Made by a program: the position numbers and the translations under genes
Notes under the pieces: model-generated
What the model saw: the letters and a program-made list of their open reading frames with translations, nothing else
Databases searched by the model: none
Told to the model about the DNA's origin: nothing
NCBI GenBank assembly: GCA_017625935.1
Contig: JAGALA010000044.1
Location: 1 to 53,827 of the forward strand
Reading direction: 5' to 3'
Length of the DNA stretch: 53,827 bases
Source of the DNA: Clostridia bacterium
GTDB taxonomy: Bacteria; Bacillota; Clostridia; Oscillospirales; CAG-272
In this document: piece after piece, positions 40,436 to 50,011 of the stretch
Layout: every line of letters starts with the position of its first letter
Position numbering within the stretch: position 1 is the first letter of the stretch

Positions 40436-41827
40436 ATGAAAGAAAAGAATTTAACAGGACAAAGAGAAAAGCTTGGCAGCCGCCTCGGCTTTATTCTTAT
40501 CAGTGCGGGCTGTGCCATAGGTATCGGCAACGTGTGGAAGTTCCCCTACGTCACGGGACAGTACGGCGGCGGATTTTTTGTTTTAATATATCTTTTATTC
40601 CTCATTATTATGGGAATTCCCGTTTTAACGATGGAATTTTCCGTCGGACGTGCCGCGCAAAAGAGCCCAACGCTTATGCACAAGGCGCTCACGCCGAGAA
40701 AGCACGCATGGCGCGCACACGGAATTATAGCGCTAATTGGCAACGTCATTCTTATGATGTTTTATACCTCTGTAACGGGTTGGATGCTTCAATACTTCAC
40801 CTATATGGTTGGCGGCAAATTTGAGGGCTTGACCGACAGCGACGTGCCAAACGTGTTTAGCGAAATGCTCTCGTCCCCATCGACGCTTATTTTGTTTATG
40901 GGCTTTGTTGTCCTTGTCGGCTTCCTTGTTTGCTCATTCAAGATTGACAAGGTGCTTGAAAGGGTTTCAAAGGTGATGATGATTGCGCTGCTCGTTTTAA
41001 TCGTCGTGCTTGCAATTCACAGCTTGACATTGTCGGGTGCTGCCGAGGGACTTAAATTTTACCTTGTGCCAAGCCTGCAAAGCATAAAGAATGCGGGTAT
41101 CTTAAACGTAGTAGTGGCGGCGATGAACCAAGCGTTCTTCACACTTAGCTTGGGTATTGGCTCAATGGCGATTTTCGGCAGCTTTATCGACAAAAAGCGC
41201 GCGCTTCTCGGTGAAAGCGTTACTATTGCCACGCTTGACACCTTTGTGGCAATCACCTCGGGTCTTATCATATTCCCTGCTTGCTTCACCTACGGAATCA
41301 CGCCCGATGCAGGACCGAACCTCATTTTCGTCACTCTGCCGACAGTATTTATAAATATGCCGGGCGGCAGAATTTGGGGCACGCTTTTCTTCTTATTTAT
41401 GTCATTTGCGGCGCTTTCGACAATCTTTGCCGTTTTCCAAAACATCATCTCCTGCGTTTGCGACCTTTTCAAAATATCAAAAAAAACCGCTTGTCTTGCT
41501 TGCGGCGTCGGTATGTTCCTCCTTTCCATTCCCTGCGTGCTTGGCTTTAACGTATGGAGGGAGTTCCAGCCGTTCGGCTCGGGCAGCGGCGTGCTTGATT
41601 TAGAGGACTATATCGTTAGTAACATCATTCTCCCAGTCGGCTCACTTCTGTTCATTCTTTACTGTACGAGAAAATGGGGCTGGGGCTTTGATAATTTTAT
41701 GCGCGAGGCAAACACGGGCAAGGGCTTAAAGGTAAAACGCTTTATGCGCTTTTATTTCACCTACGGCTTGCCTATTATCGTTTTGGTTATTTTAATTTAC
41801 GGCGCGGTATCGCCATTCATCAATTAA
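40436..41827 (+). CDS. Sodium-dependent transporter, NSS (SNF) family
   Basis: This 463-residue membrane protein with about 11-12 TM helices is a LeuT-fold sodium symporter for amino acids or similar amines. TM1 reads RLGFILISAGCAIGIGNVWKF then PY, with the unwound Na+/substrate site. GGGFFVLIYLLFLIIMGIPV and the Ser/Thr-rich TM6-TM8 (FFTLSLGIGSMAIFGS) follow. Length fits prokaryotic NSS members with 11-12 TM segments. Substrate not predictable. AAGGA stands about 7 nt before the ATG. The converging crr gene shares the terminator at 41830. Confidence 0.93.
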   Translation: MKEKNLTGQREKLGSRLGFILISAGCAIGIGNVWKFPYVTGQYGGGFFVLIYLLFLIIMGIPVLTMEFSVGRAAQKSPTLMHKALTPRKHAWRAHGIIALIGNVILMMFYTSVTGWMLQYFTYMVGGKFEGLTDSDVPNVFSEMLSSPSTLILFMGFVVLVGFLVCSFKIDKVLERVSKVMMIALLVLIVVLAIHSLTLSGAAEGLKFYLVPSLQSIKNAGILNVVVAAMNQAFFTLSLGIGSMAIFGSFIDKKRALLGESVTIATLDTFVAITSGLIIFPACFTYGITPDAGPNLIFVTLPTVFINMPGGRIWGTLFFLFMSFAALSTIFAVFQNIISCVCDLFKISKKTACLACGVGMFLLSIPCVLGFNVWREFQPFGSGSGVLDLEDYIVSNIILPVGSLLFILYCTRKWGWGFDNFMREANTGKGLKVKRFMRFYFTYGLPIIVLVILIYGAVSPFIN

Positions 41828-41829
41828 AC

Positions 41830-41859
41830 AAAAATGCGACACAGGGTGTCGCATTTTTC
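41830..41859. terminator. Bidirectional terminator
   Basis: AAAATGCGACAC and GTGTCGCATTTT, perfect 12-bp stem with loop AGG, T-runs on both strands. It serves the NSS gene and the converging crr. Confidence 0.9.
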
Positions 41860-41864
41860 TTTTT

Positions 41865-42329
41865 TCAGTTATTTTCAACGGTAAATGTCATTGCCTCATC
41901 ACCGACACGGCACTCGCCGATTTTTAAGTCGGTTGGGGTGATTTTTTCCTCACTTGTCACAACAACCACAACCACGGGGTCAAAGCCCTTTTCAAGGATT
42001 TTGTTTACGTCTGCCCGTGCAAGCTCATCACCAACCTCGACCGTTTCGCCTATTTTGGCAAGCGGCTCAAAGCATTCACCCTCAAGCTCCACTGTGTCAA
42101 TTCCGATATGCACCAAAACGTCAAAATTCTCACATGAAATTGAATACGCGTGGGCGGCGCGGTGTATATTTTCTATCTTGCCGCTAATCGGCGCGTATAT
42201 TTTGCCCGAGGTTGGCAAAACGCCAAAGCCCTCTCCCATAATGCCCGAGGAGAAAACCTCATCCGTTACGTCCTCAAGCTTAATTACCTCTCCGTCGCAC
42301 GGAGCGAAAATTTTGTTTTTCTTATTCAT
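41865..42329 (-). CDS. crr: PTS glucose-type EIIA protein
   Basis: A 154-residue stand-alone EIIA of the glucose family. It accepts phosphate from HPr and passes it to an EIIB domain. The active-site His lies in VLVHIGIDTVEL, the other conserved His is in HRAAHAYS. FAPCDGEVIKLEDV and GEGFGVLPTSG are typical. No EIIBC gene is in the window, so it serves one or more permeases encoded elsewhere. It follows ptsI by 73 nt and is likely part of the ptsH-ptsI-crr transcript. Confidence 0.92.
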   Translation of the reverse strand: MNKKNKIFAPCDGEVIKLEDVTDEVFSSGIMGEGFGVLPTSGKIYAPISGKIENIHRAAHAYSISCENFDVLVHIGIDTVELEGECFEPLAKIGETVEVGDELARADVNKILEKGFDPVVVVVVTSEEKITPTDLKIGECRVGDEAMTFTVENN

Positions 42330-42402
42330 TTTTCTTCCTATCTACTGTTTTTTGCCCCGCTTTTTACGCATTTTGCGGGGGACGTGTCTGTATTTTGGTA
42401 TT

Positions 42403-44082
42403 TTATTTTGAATCGCAAACCTTTTGGCGTATGCCCAAAAGGTACGGCGGAGATACGGAAAGCTCGTCTACACCTATGCTCACAAGCTCCTGCGTGTAGC
42501 GCAAATCCGCCGCCATCTCTCCGCAAACGCCAATCCAGCCGTCGTTTTCGTGTATCGCCTCCGCCGCATTTTTAATAAGGCGCAAAACCGCCTCCGCTTC
42601 CTCGGTAAGATGCGAAACCTTACTGTTTTGGCGGTCTGCCGCAAGAGTATATTGCAATAGGTCATTTGTTCCAACGGAGAAAAAGTCAACCTCCTTGGCA
42701 AAAGCGTCAGCCATTATCGCGCTTGCGGGTGTTTCAATCATTATGCCAAGCTCTATGCTTTTGTCGTACCCTTGACCGCGCAAAAGAAGCTCGTCCATTG
42801 CTTCCTTAATTAAAAGCCTTGTGCGCCTTAATTCATCAAGAGTTGATATCATCGGTATCATTATGCCGACTCTACCGTGGGCAGACGCTCTTAAAATTGC
42901 CCTCAGCTGTATAAGAAACATATTCTTGTTTTCAAGGCAAAAGCGTACACCTCGAAAGCCGAGCGAGGGGTTTTCCTCCTTTTCAATTCCCAAATATGGA
43001 GCTTGCTTGTCAGCGCCGACGTCAAGCGTTCTTATAATCACGCGCCGTCCCTGCATTTTTTCAACGACCTCACGGTATTCCGAATATAGCTCATCCTCGG
43101 TTGGTTGTGCCCGTCTTGAAAGATAGCTAAGCTCGCTCCTATACAGTCCAATACCCTCTGCCCCGTTAAGCAGCGCACCGTCAACCTCGTTTTTCGCGCC
43201 TATATTTGCATAAATCATCACCTTGTGTCCGCTTCTTGTAACGGCGGGTGTGTTGAGGAGCGAGCGCATATACTTATCGTGCTCGGTGTCTATTCTCTTT
43301 TCTTGGTTGCACATCTTCAAAAACTCGCGCTTCTCGCTCTCACTTGGCGCAACCGTAATTTTGCCTGAGGAAGCGTCAAGCAGACAGTATTTGCCGTCAT
43401 ACTCGGTGGGTATTTTTTGCGCGCCCACAACGGCAGGGATGCCCATTGCCTTAGCCAAAATCGAGGCGTGCGAGGTTGGCGTGCCCGAAAAGGTGATAAA
43501 GCCGAGAATTTTGTTTTTATCGAGCCGCACCGTCTGCGAGGGCGTTAAATCCTCGGAAACGAGAATATACTGCCCGTCATCCTCTATTTCGCAATTTTCT
43601 GCCTTGCTCCCAAGCTCCAAAAGAAGCCCGCCTGCTATATCCTTTATATCGCTTGCTCTTGCCGAGAGGTATTCGTCCCCCAAGGCGCGCAGCTGTAAAT
43701 AAAAATCTTCCGCGCTTTTTTCAACCGCCCTCTCCGCACTCAGTCCGCTTTCAAGCGCCGAAACAACGCTTTCCAAAAAATCCTCATCCTCAAGGAGCAT
43801 TGCGTGTATTTCAAAAATTTGCGCCTCGTCCTCACCTATCTCGGTGCGCGCTAAATTGGCGGTTTTTTTCGTTTTCTCAACCGTTTTTTCAAGTGCCTTA
43901 AAAAAACGCGCCTTCTCGCTCTCGGCTGAACGGGTTTCCTTTACCGTAGGGCTTGAAAAAGCCTCGTTTTGCGACACAGGGTGCGTATTTTCATTATAAA
44001 ATCTAATTTTTCCGTGTGCTTTTTTCGAGTTGATTCCGACGCCGAAGTAAACGGTGCTTTTTCCCTTATCCAAGCTGCTCAT
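42403..44082 (-). CDS. ptsI: PTS enzyme I
   Basis: A 559-residue cytosolic enzyme that takes phosphate from PEP and gives it to HPr, the first step of all PTS sugar uptake. The phosphorylated His is in SGTPTSHASILAKAMGIPAV. The PEP site shows GIGLYRSEL, GVRFCLENK and the late SVGTNDLLQYTLAADR, and the catalytic Cys is in GVCGEMAAD. The N-terminal HPr-binding part is shorter in motif conservation than B. subtilis EI but of full length. It overlaps ptsH by 17 nt. Confidence 0.95.
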   Translation of the reverse strand: MSSLDKGKSTVYFGVGINSKKAHGKIRFYNENTHPVSQNEAFSSPTVKETRSAESEKARFFKALEKTVEKTKKTANLARTEIGEDEAQIFEIHAMLLEDEDFLESVVSALESGLSAERAVEKSAEDFYLQLRALGDEYLSARASDIKDIAGGLLLELGSKAENCEIEDDGQYILVSEDLTPSQTVRLDKNKILGFITFSGTPTSHASILAKAMGIPAVVGAQKIPTEYDGKYCLLDASSGKITVAPSESEKREFLKMCNQEKRIDTEHDKYMRSLLNTPAVTRSGHKVMIYANIGAKNEVDGALLNGAEGIGLYRSELSYLSRRAQPTEDELYSEYREVVEKMQGRRVIIRTLDVGADKQAPYLGIEKEENPSLGFRGVRFCLENKNMFLIQLRAILRASAHGRVGIMIPMISTLDELRRTRLLIKEAMDELLLRGQGYDKSIELGIMIETPASAIMADAFAKEVDFFSVGTNDLLQYTLAADRQNSKVSHLTEEAEAVLRLIKNAAEAIHENDGWIGVCGEMAADLRYTQELVSIGVDELSVSPPYLLGIRQKVCDSK

Positions 44083-44326
44083 TCAAAACCTCGCTTATTT
44101 TTTCAAGCGCCTTTTCTTCATCCTTACCGTCAAAGGTAAAGTGTAGCGTGCTTCCGCCCACAGCGCCAAGTGACATTAAGGAAAGGAGGCGCTTGGCATT
44201 TGCCTGCTTATCGCCGCATTTTACCGTTATTTCACACTCAAAATTCTTCGCATTGGTGGCAAGCACGCCTGCAGGACGCGCGTGCAGCCCTATCTTATCC
44301 TTTATTTCAAAGCTTAACTCTTTCAT
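44066..44326 (-). CDS. ptsH: PTS phosphocarrier HPr (lacks Ser46)
   Basis: HPr (86 aa) shuttles phosphate from EI to EIIA. The active-site His15 is present in GLHARPAG. The regulatory site, normally Ser46 in KS(I/L), is here ANAKRLLSLMSLG with Arg at position 46 (codon CGC), so it cannot be phosphorylated there by HPr kinase. The catalytic function is intact. AGGAG precedes the ATG. Ser46-dependent catabolite control by CcpA would have to use another HPr or Crh. Confidence 0.93.
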   Translation of the reverse strand: MKELSFEIKDKIGLHARPAGVLATNAKNFECEITVKCGDKQANAKRLLSLMSLGAVGGSTLHFTFDGKDEEKALEKISEVLNEQLG

Positions 44327-44411
44327 TTTTCACTCCTTGGTTTTTTCTTTATTTTGCCAAGGTGTGCGGTTTTTATACGAAATCAAGAAAACTTATTCAT
44401 ATTTATTGCGC

Positions 44412-44457
44412 AAAAAAAGAGCAAGAATATAAGGATTTACCCCATACTCCTGCTCTC
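44412..44457 (-). terminator. Terminator of the surface protein gene
   Basis: Reverse-strand AGAGCAGGAGTAT and ATATTCTTGCTCT pair over 13 bp with a few GU pairs, then TTTTTTT. Confidence 0.8.
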
Positions 44458-44496
44458 TTTGTTTTGTGTTAAAATTATGGAAGGTTCTTTATTTTT

Positions 44497-47460
44497 TTAT
44501 TCTTCGTCACCTGTGGCGAGGGGAAGTGCTAAAGAGAGTGATTCATAGTAATCAGCAAGCTCCTTAACCTCCTTGTAGGAAACGCCGCTTGGATTTTCAA
44601 CGGTTTCCGTGTCTTGAACGTATATAATCTCGTCACCCTCAATAATATACAAGCTCATAACAAAGTTGAGTGATTTTTGTGCATCGCCCAAATTTGTAAG
44701 CTTAATTGAATTCGTGCTATACTCATTCATTGAGTTTTGAACCTTGATTACACCGCCTCTTGCATTACCGTTTTCATCAAGCGGAGCATTGTCGCCAAGC
44801 GCTTTTTTGAACGCAACAACCGTTCCGTACTCCAAAACAACTCCGTTTGAGGATTGATATTCACGAAGTGCGCTTTCATTTATGCAATACTTAACGTTGA
44901 GCGCGCCTGTGTTACCCATTTCAGCAACCGAATAGCCGTAGCAGACAACGAGCGGTGGGAACTTTGCATCGCCATCTTTTACGCTATTTTTGCATACGTT
45001 ACATTTATACGTGAAGTAGCCGGGCTTTGTATAACCGTCACAATAATCGATTGTTCCGTAGGATTGAAGGTCGTGAGGAAGCATTTCTGTTTCCTTGTTT
45101 GTGTAGTCAACCTCTGTGTAATTTGAGCTGTTTGTCAAATTAGCACTGAAAACCTTATGTAACGTTCCCGAGTTATCGCCGCAAGGACAAACAGTAGCAA
45201 ATCTAATACTACCCATTGATGTACAGGTTGCGGGTGTGTCTATTCTTTCGTACTCGTGCGTAATGCCGTAGTAAATGGTATACGCAGGGTATGTAACACC
45301 GTTCTTTGTGGTCGCACTACAGGAATTAAAGCCTGTTGTTATCTGTGCCTTTGTGTAAAGCATAATGCCGTGGCTTTGATAGAAGGTGTTGCCGCCGAGC
45401 GATAGCGAATCCGCGTGGTGATAAACAACACACGGCTTCTCACCCTTGTTTATACAGCAGAAGGTGTAGTCCATTGAAAGATTGGTTACATCCATCAAAA
45501 TAACCTTTTGCAGATAGTACGCGCAGTCAAACGGCTTATTTGCAAGAGTGGTGATGCCCTTACCAACGTATAGATATTCTACCTTGGATGCATAGAACGC
45601 CTGCTCACCCGAGAAATTAACACGGCATCCGTCAACGAAATCAAGTGACAAAACACCCGATTCCATGAAGGATTGCTTGCCGAAGGTGTACGAGGAGTTC
45701 TTCGAGAAGGTCATCTCTGTAAGGTTTCCGTGTTGATAAAATGCTTGTTCATTGTATTCAACCTTCGCACCGCTAACGTCGGACTTAATTGATTTTACGG
45801 TTTTAGGAGCACATCCCTTTGCGAAAACAAGATTCAGTGTGTTTTCAATTATGATATTTTCAAGGCTCTTAAGCCCAGTCATATTTGTAACCGTTGCATC
45901 GATACCGCCACCAAAGGTGATGGTTTTTACGTGCTCGTTTGGATTCGAGGTGGTAATGTTTACACCCGAAACTCCCGCAGGAACGTAGATGCCGACAATT
46001 TGGTCAAGCGTATAATCACCAAACGCCTTTACCGCTGTGATAACGCATGCGTCATTAATAACGAAAACGTCATTAACCTTAGCGGTAACTGTCTTTTCGC
46101 CGCTGCCTGTGTTTACAATGACGTTAATTTCGTCATTTGACGGGTCGTAGTAAAGGTAGTTAAGTCTAACGCTTGAGCAGGATGCACAAACGTATTTGTC
46201 CCAGCCTGCATCGGTCTTGGTTGGATCCTTATGCGAGGTCGGAAGCTCTGTAAACACGTGGTCACCCTTTACGCCATATGAAATGCGAATATGAGAGCCA
46301 CAGCTTTGATTTGAGCAAATGAAATTATCGTGTGTTGGCTGGTTACAGTCTGCCGCTTGAGTAAATGCAAGCTCATATGTATGGTTGCAGCCGCTGGACA
46401 TAATTACGGTTTTATATACCGTGCCGTTTGAAGCGGTAAGATCAATAATCTTGCTTGTTGCCTTGTCTATTGTTTCCTCAAGTGTTTGATAATCAGCGCT
46501 GTTTGCAAAGGTAAACGAGCCGCCTGATATTGTATAAATAGCCGTTTGGTCTGCAAAGAAGCTATTATTAGATTTTGTTGTGATATTGCCGCCGTAAATA
46601 TTTACGTTAATATTATTACCCGGTGATGTGTGGCTAAGAAGTGGACCGTTTACGTTAAGCTGTGCTCCGTCATAAACCTCGATACGAGGGTATCTGTTTC
46701 CTGAGTTGCCCATTTCAAGCACGGTTTTGCAGTTAACGTTACCGTATATTTGAATACGCGGATAACCGCTAACGTATGAGCCGTCGCTATCCTTCGCAAG
46801 AATCGCATTCGGTGCGTCAAGAGTGATGCCTCTGCCTACGAACAAGCGACAGGAGTCACCGCCCCAGCCGTGACCGTTGATATTTGCAAACAAGCCCGTG
46901 CCGTGATATTTAATTGTACCCGTGCCATAGAAGAACGTACCTGCGCGCTGTCCGCCCCAAGCAGTACCGAGCGACGAATTAATTTCAAGCGTTTTACCGT
47001 TTAAAAGAATTGTTCCTGTACCGGGCCAAGGGAAATCAGGCTTCTTTTCAAGATAAATATCGTTGAGAAGTCTTATCTTTGCGCCGTTTTTAGGCATTTG
47101 CTCATAAAGCTCTTGAGCCGTGGTAATATCAAGCGTGGTAATTGGGAAAAGCTTTGTATCCTCGTAGAAGGTAACGGTTGAGCCACACTCCCAAGCACGG
47201 CCATCCTCGGTATACCAGTTAAAGGAGCTGCCTTCAGAAACCGTCCTTGCAGGGAGCTTTACGGACTCGCCACGCTGAATTTGTGCGCTACCCTCTACAA
47301 TAACGTTTGTGTTAATGTCCTTATCAATAGCATTTCCCGAAGTATAAAAATCAACGGTAATCGACCCACTTGGTGCCGCATAAACCAAAGTAGCGAACAA
47401 AACGCCCACTATCAAGGTAAGAAGCAAAGTGAGAATAACCTTTCCCTTCATTTTCAACAT
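44497..47460 (-). CDS. BspA-like leucine-rich repeat surface protein
   Basis: A 987-residue exported protein. A signal peptide (1-28) is followed by a short beta domain. Residues about 120-350 look like a beta-helix (many NGKTLEI and GSFTF strands). Two Cys-rich segments (HTYELAFTQAADCNQ, YVCASCSSVR) resemble zinc-ribbon repeats. Residues about 470-720 contain BspA-type LRR_5 repeats (NEQAFYQHGNLTEMTFSKN, KQSFMESG). Residues about 840-980 form a domain shared with the protein at 30692, starting VVCYGYSVAEM. No LPXTG motif is seen. GAGGTG precedes the ATG. It may bind host or diet glycans, which is inference. Confidence 0.85.
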   Translation of the reverse strand: MLKMKGKVILTLLLTLIVGVLFATLVYAAPSGSITVDFYTSGNAIDKDINTNVIVEGSAQIQRGESVKLPARTVSEGSSFNWYTEDGRAWECGSTVTFYEDTKLFPITTLDITTAQELYEQMPKNGAKIRLLNDIYLEKKPDFPWPGTGTILLNGKTLEINSSLGTAWGGQRAGTFFYGTGTIKYHGTGLFANINGHGWGGDSCRLFVGRGITLDAPNAILAKDSDGSYVSGYPRIQIYGNVNCKTVLEMGNSGNRYPRIEVYDGAQLNVNGPLLSHTSPGNNINVNIYGGNITTKSNNSFFADQTAIYTISGGSFTFANSADYQTLEETIDKATSKIIDLTASNGTVYKTVIMSSGCNHTYELAFTQAADCNQPTHDNFICSNQSCGSHIRISYGVKGDHVFTELPTSHKDPTKTDAGWDKYVCASCSSVRLNYLYYDPSNDEINVIVNTGSGEKTVTAKVNDVFVINDACVITAVKAFGDYTLDQIVGIYVPAGVSGVNITTSNPNEHVKTITFGGGIDATVTNMTGLKSLENIIIENTLNLVFAKGCAPKTVKSIKSDVSGAKVEYNEQAFYQHGNLTEMTFSKNSSYTFGKQSFMESGVLSLDFVDGCRVNFSGEQAFYASKVEYLYVGKGITTLANKPFDCAYYLQKVILMDVTNLSMDYTFCCINKGEKPCVVYHHADSLSLGGNTFYQSHGIMLYTKAQITTGFNSCSATTKNGVTYPAYTIYYGITHEYERIDTPATCTSMGSIRFATVCPCGDNSGTLHKVFSANLTNSSNYTEVDYTNKETEMLPHDLQSYGTIDYCDGYTKPGYFTYKCNVCKNSVKDGDAKFPPLVVCYGYSVAEMGNTGALNVKYCINESALREYQSSNGVVLEYGTVVAFKKALGDNAPLDENGNARGGVIKVQNSMNEYSTNSIKLTNLGDAQKSLNFVMSLYIIEGDEIIYVQDTETVENPSGVSYKEVKELADYYESLSLALPLATGDEE

Positions 47461-47535
47461 ATATACACCTCAAATTATAAATTATGCGCCGTATGCAAAG
47501 CCAGCACTCGCGCATGGATATATTCGTACATAATA

Positions 47536-47564
47536 ATTATAACATTATAATATATGTTTGTCAA
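47536..47564 (-). promoter_or_regulatory. Promoter of the 987-aa surface protein gene
   Basis: Reverse-strand TTGACA, 17 nt, TATAAT, about 75 nt before the ATG. The rest of 47461-47669 is AT-rich spacer. Confidence 0.85.
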
Positions 47565-47669
47565 CTTTTATTTGGTTACTATATACAACTTTTTTATAAA
47601 TTTATTTATATTATTGAAAAAAATAAACAAATCAGCAAAAAAACTCCTCGAGAGAACTTTAATCAAACA

Positions 47670-47699
47670 AAAAAAAGCGGCTCCCCAAAGGAAGCCGCT
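47670..47699 (-). terminator. Terminator of tpiA
   Basis: Reverse-strand AGCGGCTT and AGCCGCT around CCTTTGGGG, then eight Ts. Confidence 0.88.
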
Positions 47700-47715
47700 A
47701 ATTACTAAGCTTAAA

Positions 47716-48471
47716 TTATTGAGCTGCGTCAACGATAATCGAGAAATCCTTTGCCTTAAGGGAAGCGCCGCCGATAAGACCGCCGTCAACGTTTTCCTTT
47801 GCCAAAAGCTCTTTAGCGTTACCTGCGTTCATTGATCCGCCGTATTGAATGATAATCTTTTCAGCCGCATCGTCACCGTAAAGACCTCTTACAGTTTCAC
47901 GGATAACGCCGCAGGTTTCGTCTGCCTGCTCAGGAGTTGCTGTAAGACCTGTGCCGATTGCCCATACAGGCTCGTAAGCGATGATAACCTGAGCGAGCTG
48001 CTCCTTTGTGATATCCTTAAGAGCGAGCTTTGTTTGCATTGAAACAACCTCATCTGTAATACCGTTCAATCTTTCGTCCTTAACCTCGCCAAGGCAAAGA
48101 AGAACCTTCATGCCTGCATTGATAGCCGCTTTAGTGCGAAGGTTTACTGTTGTGTCGGTTTCGCCGAAGTATTGACGTCTTTCGCTGTGACCTACGATAA
48201 CGTACTCAATGCCGCACTCCTTAAGCATGCTTGCAGAGATTTCGCCTGTGAAAGCACCCTTTTCCTCAAAGTGAACGTTTTCAGCACCGATTTTGATGTT
48301 TGAGCCTGCAGCTGCTTCCTGTGCTGCGTGAATATCTACGAACGGAACGCAGAAAATGATATCGCAATTGTCCTTACCTGCAACAAGTGGCTTTGTCTCC
48401 TCGATGAGCGCCTTTGCCTGTGAAGGTGTCATGTTCATTTTCCAGTTTCCTGCAATTACTTTTCTTCTCAT
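47716..48471 (-). CDS. tpiA: Triosephosphate isomerase
   Basis: A 251-residue glycolytic TIM barrel interconverting glyceraldehyde-3-phosphate and dihydroxyacetone phosphate. Catalytic residues are in GNWKMN (Lys), VIVGHSERR (His) and IAYEPVWAIGTG (Glu); the flexible loop is in the last motif and the phosphate clamp is YGGSMNAGN. I chose ATG 48471 (MRRKVIAG) because AGGAG stands 8 nt upstream. It follows pgk but a terminator (48602) and a palindrome (48506) separate them. Confidence 0.97.
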   Translation of the reverse strand: MRRKVIAGNWKMNMTPSQAKALIEETKPLVAGKDNCDIIFCVPFVDIHAAQEAAAGSNIKIGAENVHFEEKGAFTGEISASMLKECGIEYVIVGHSERRQYFGETDTTVNLRTKAAINAGMKVLLCLGEVKDERLNGITDEVVSMQTKLALKDITKEQLAQVIIAYEPVWAIGTGLTATPEQADETCGVIRETVRGLYGDDAAEKIIIQYGGSMNAGNAKELLAKENVDGGLIGGASLKAKDFSIIVDAAQ

Positions 48472-48505
48472 TGTTTTTCTCCTATTATATTTATTTTCAT
48501 TCATA

Positions 48506-48519
48506 TGAACATATGTTCA
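48506..48519. promoter_or_regulatory. LexA-box-like palindrome upstream of tpiA
   Basis: TGAACATATGTTCA is a perfect 14-bp palindrome and contains GAAC-N4-GTTC, the core of the Bacillota LexA (DinR) box. It lies 35 nt before the tpiA start. Chance occurrence is possible in AT-rich spacer. Confidence 0.3.
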
Positions 48520-48601
48520 ATTATGCATTTAGTTGCCGTTTTCCGTTAGCGCGAAATGATATAAGCCCTTGTATTTGTTGGCTTTGCGCCGTTTTATTGG
48601 C

Positions 48602-48633
48602 AAAAGCCAAGCGCCGTATGGCGTTTGGCTTTT
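48602..48633 (-). terminator. Terminator of pgk
   Basis: Reverse-strand AAAAGCCAAACGCC and GGCGCTTGGCTTTT form a 14-bp stem with one mismatch. T-rich sequence follows. Confidence 0.75.
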
Positions 48634-48641
48634 ATTGTTTA

Positions 48642-49940
48642 TTATTTATCTTGGAGGCAAGCTATACCAGGAAGCTCAAGACCCTCAAGGAATTCAAGTG
48701 ATGCGCCGCCACCTGTTGAGATGTGTGTCATCTTGTCAGCAAAGCCGAGCTTTTCAACTGCTGCCGCTGAGTCGCCGCCACCGATGATTGAGATTGCGCC
48801 GCTTTCAGCAACTGCGTTAGCAACACACTCAGTACCTGATGCAAAGTTCTTCCACTCGGAAACGCCCATAGGACCGTTCCAAACAACTGTGCCTGCGCCC
48901 TTGATTGCGTTTGCAAAGAGCTCTTGTGTCTTAGGACCGATGTCAAGACCCATCCAGCCGTCAGGAATTTCATTTGAGTTGCAGAATTTAGCTTCTGTAT
49001 TCTCGTCATATTCACGACCAATCTTGTTGTCAACAGGGATTAAGAACTTAACGCCCTTTGATTCAGCCTTAGCCATCATTTCCTTTGCAAGCTCAACCTT
49101 GTCGTCCTCGCAAAGTGATGTACCAACGCTGTAGCCGAGTGCCTTAAAGAATGTGTAAGCCATACCGCCGCCGATGATAAGTGTATCAACCTTTTCGATG
49201 AGGTTGTTGATAACGCCGATCTTGTCAGAAACCTTAGCACCGCCAAGGATTGCAACGAACGGACGTGCAGGATCAGCAAGTGCCTTACCCATAACGCCGA
49301 TTTCCTTTTGAATGAGGTAACCGCAAACTGCAGGGAGGTAGTCAGCAACGCCTGCTGTTGTAGCGTGTGCACGGTGAGCTGTACCGAATGCATCGTTTAC
49401 GTAGATGTCAGCGTAGGAAGCAAGCTCCTTTGCAAATTCAGGATTGTTCTTTGTTTCTCTTGCGTCAAAACGAACGTTTTCAAGAAGAACTGCCTTGCCG
49501 TTTTCAAGAGCTTGAACCTTAGCCTTAGCGTCAGCACCAACGATATCGCTTGCAAATGCAACTGTGCCCTCGCCAAGAAGCTCGTTTAAGCGATCAGCAA
49601 CAGGCTTAAGTGTGAACTTGTCCTTGTCGCCGAGTGCCTTCTTCAAAAGCTCAGCTGTTGCAGCAGCTCTTTCGCTTTCCGGAAGCTCCTCAACCTTTTT
49701 CTTTTCCTTCTTATTAAGACCGAAGCCCTCTGTAAGAATGCTGTGTGGCTTGCCCATGTGTGAGCAAAGGATAACCTTTGCACCGTTGTCGAGCAAATAC
49801 TTGATTGTTGGAAGCGCACCGATGATTCTCTTGTCGCTTGTGATTTTGCCGTCCTTCATAGGAACGTTGAAGTCACATCTTACAAGCACGGTTTTGCCGC
49901 TAACGTTAACGTCTTCAATTGTTTTCTTGTTGTAGGTCAT
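48642..49940 (-). CDS. pgk: Phosphoglycerate kinase
   Basis: A 432-residue enzyme converting 1,3-bisphosphoglycerate and ADP to 3-phosphoglycerate and ATP. The N-terminus has [16 protein letters not shown]. The hinge and nucleotide motifs are [23 protein letters not shown] and the final [16 protein letters not shown]. About 30 residues near position 75-105 ([20 protein letters not shown]) make it longer than the usual 390-400, an insertion known in several Clostridia. It has its own promoter and terminator. Its gene order with tpiA is common in Bacillota, although gap does not lie here. Confidence 0.96.
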   Translation of the reverse strand: MTYNKKTIEDVNVSGKTVLVRCDFNVPMKDGKITSDKRIIGALPTIKYLLDNGAKVILCSHMGKPHSILTEGFGLNKKEKKKVEELPESERAAATAELLKKALGDKDKFTLKPVADRLNELLGEGTVAFASDIVGADAKAKVQALENGKAVLLENVRFDARETKNNPEFAKELASYADIYVNDAFGTAHRAHATTAGVADYLPAVCGYLIQKEIGVMGKALADPARPFVAILGGAKVSDKIGVINNLIEKVDTLIIGGGMAYTFFKALGYSVGTSLCEDDKVELAKEMMAKAESKGVKFLIPVDNKIGREYDENTEAKFCNSNEIPDGWMGLDIGPKTQELFANAIKGAGTVVWNGPMGVSEWKNFASGTECVANAVAESGAISIIGGGDSAAAVEKLGFADKMTHISTGGGASLEFLEGLELPGIACLQDK

Positions 49941-50011
49941 TTTTTATTCTCCTATCTTAATTATTAACAAAATTAGTGGAAAAATATGCCATCTGCAAAT
50001 TTTTCGCAAAT

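Noticed and set aside
48472..48500. TATAAT just before the tpiA ribosome site as its promoter
   Set aside because: It lies 15 nt from the ATG, so the transcript would lose the Shine-Dalgarno, and no -35 box stands 17 nt upstream.
49600..49760. Frameshift or fusion in pgk because of its extra length
   Set aside because: The frame is continuous and the insertion is a Lys/Glu-rich helix of the type seen in other Clostridia.
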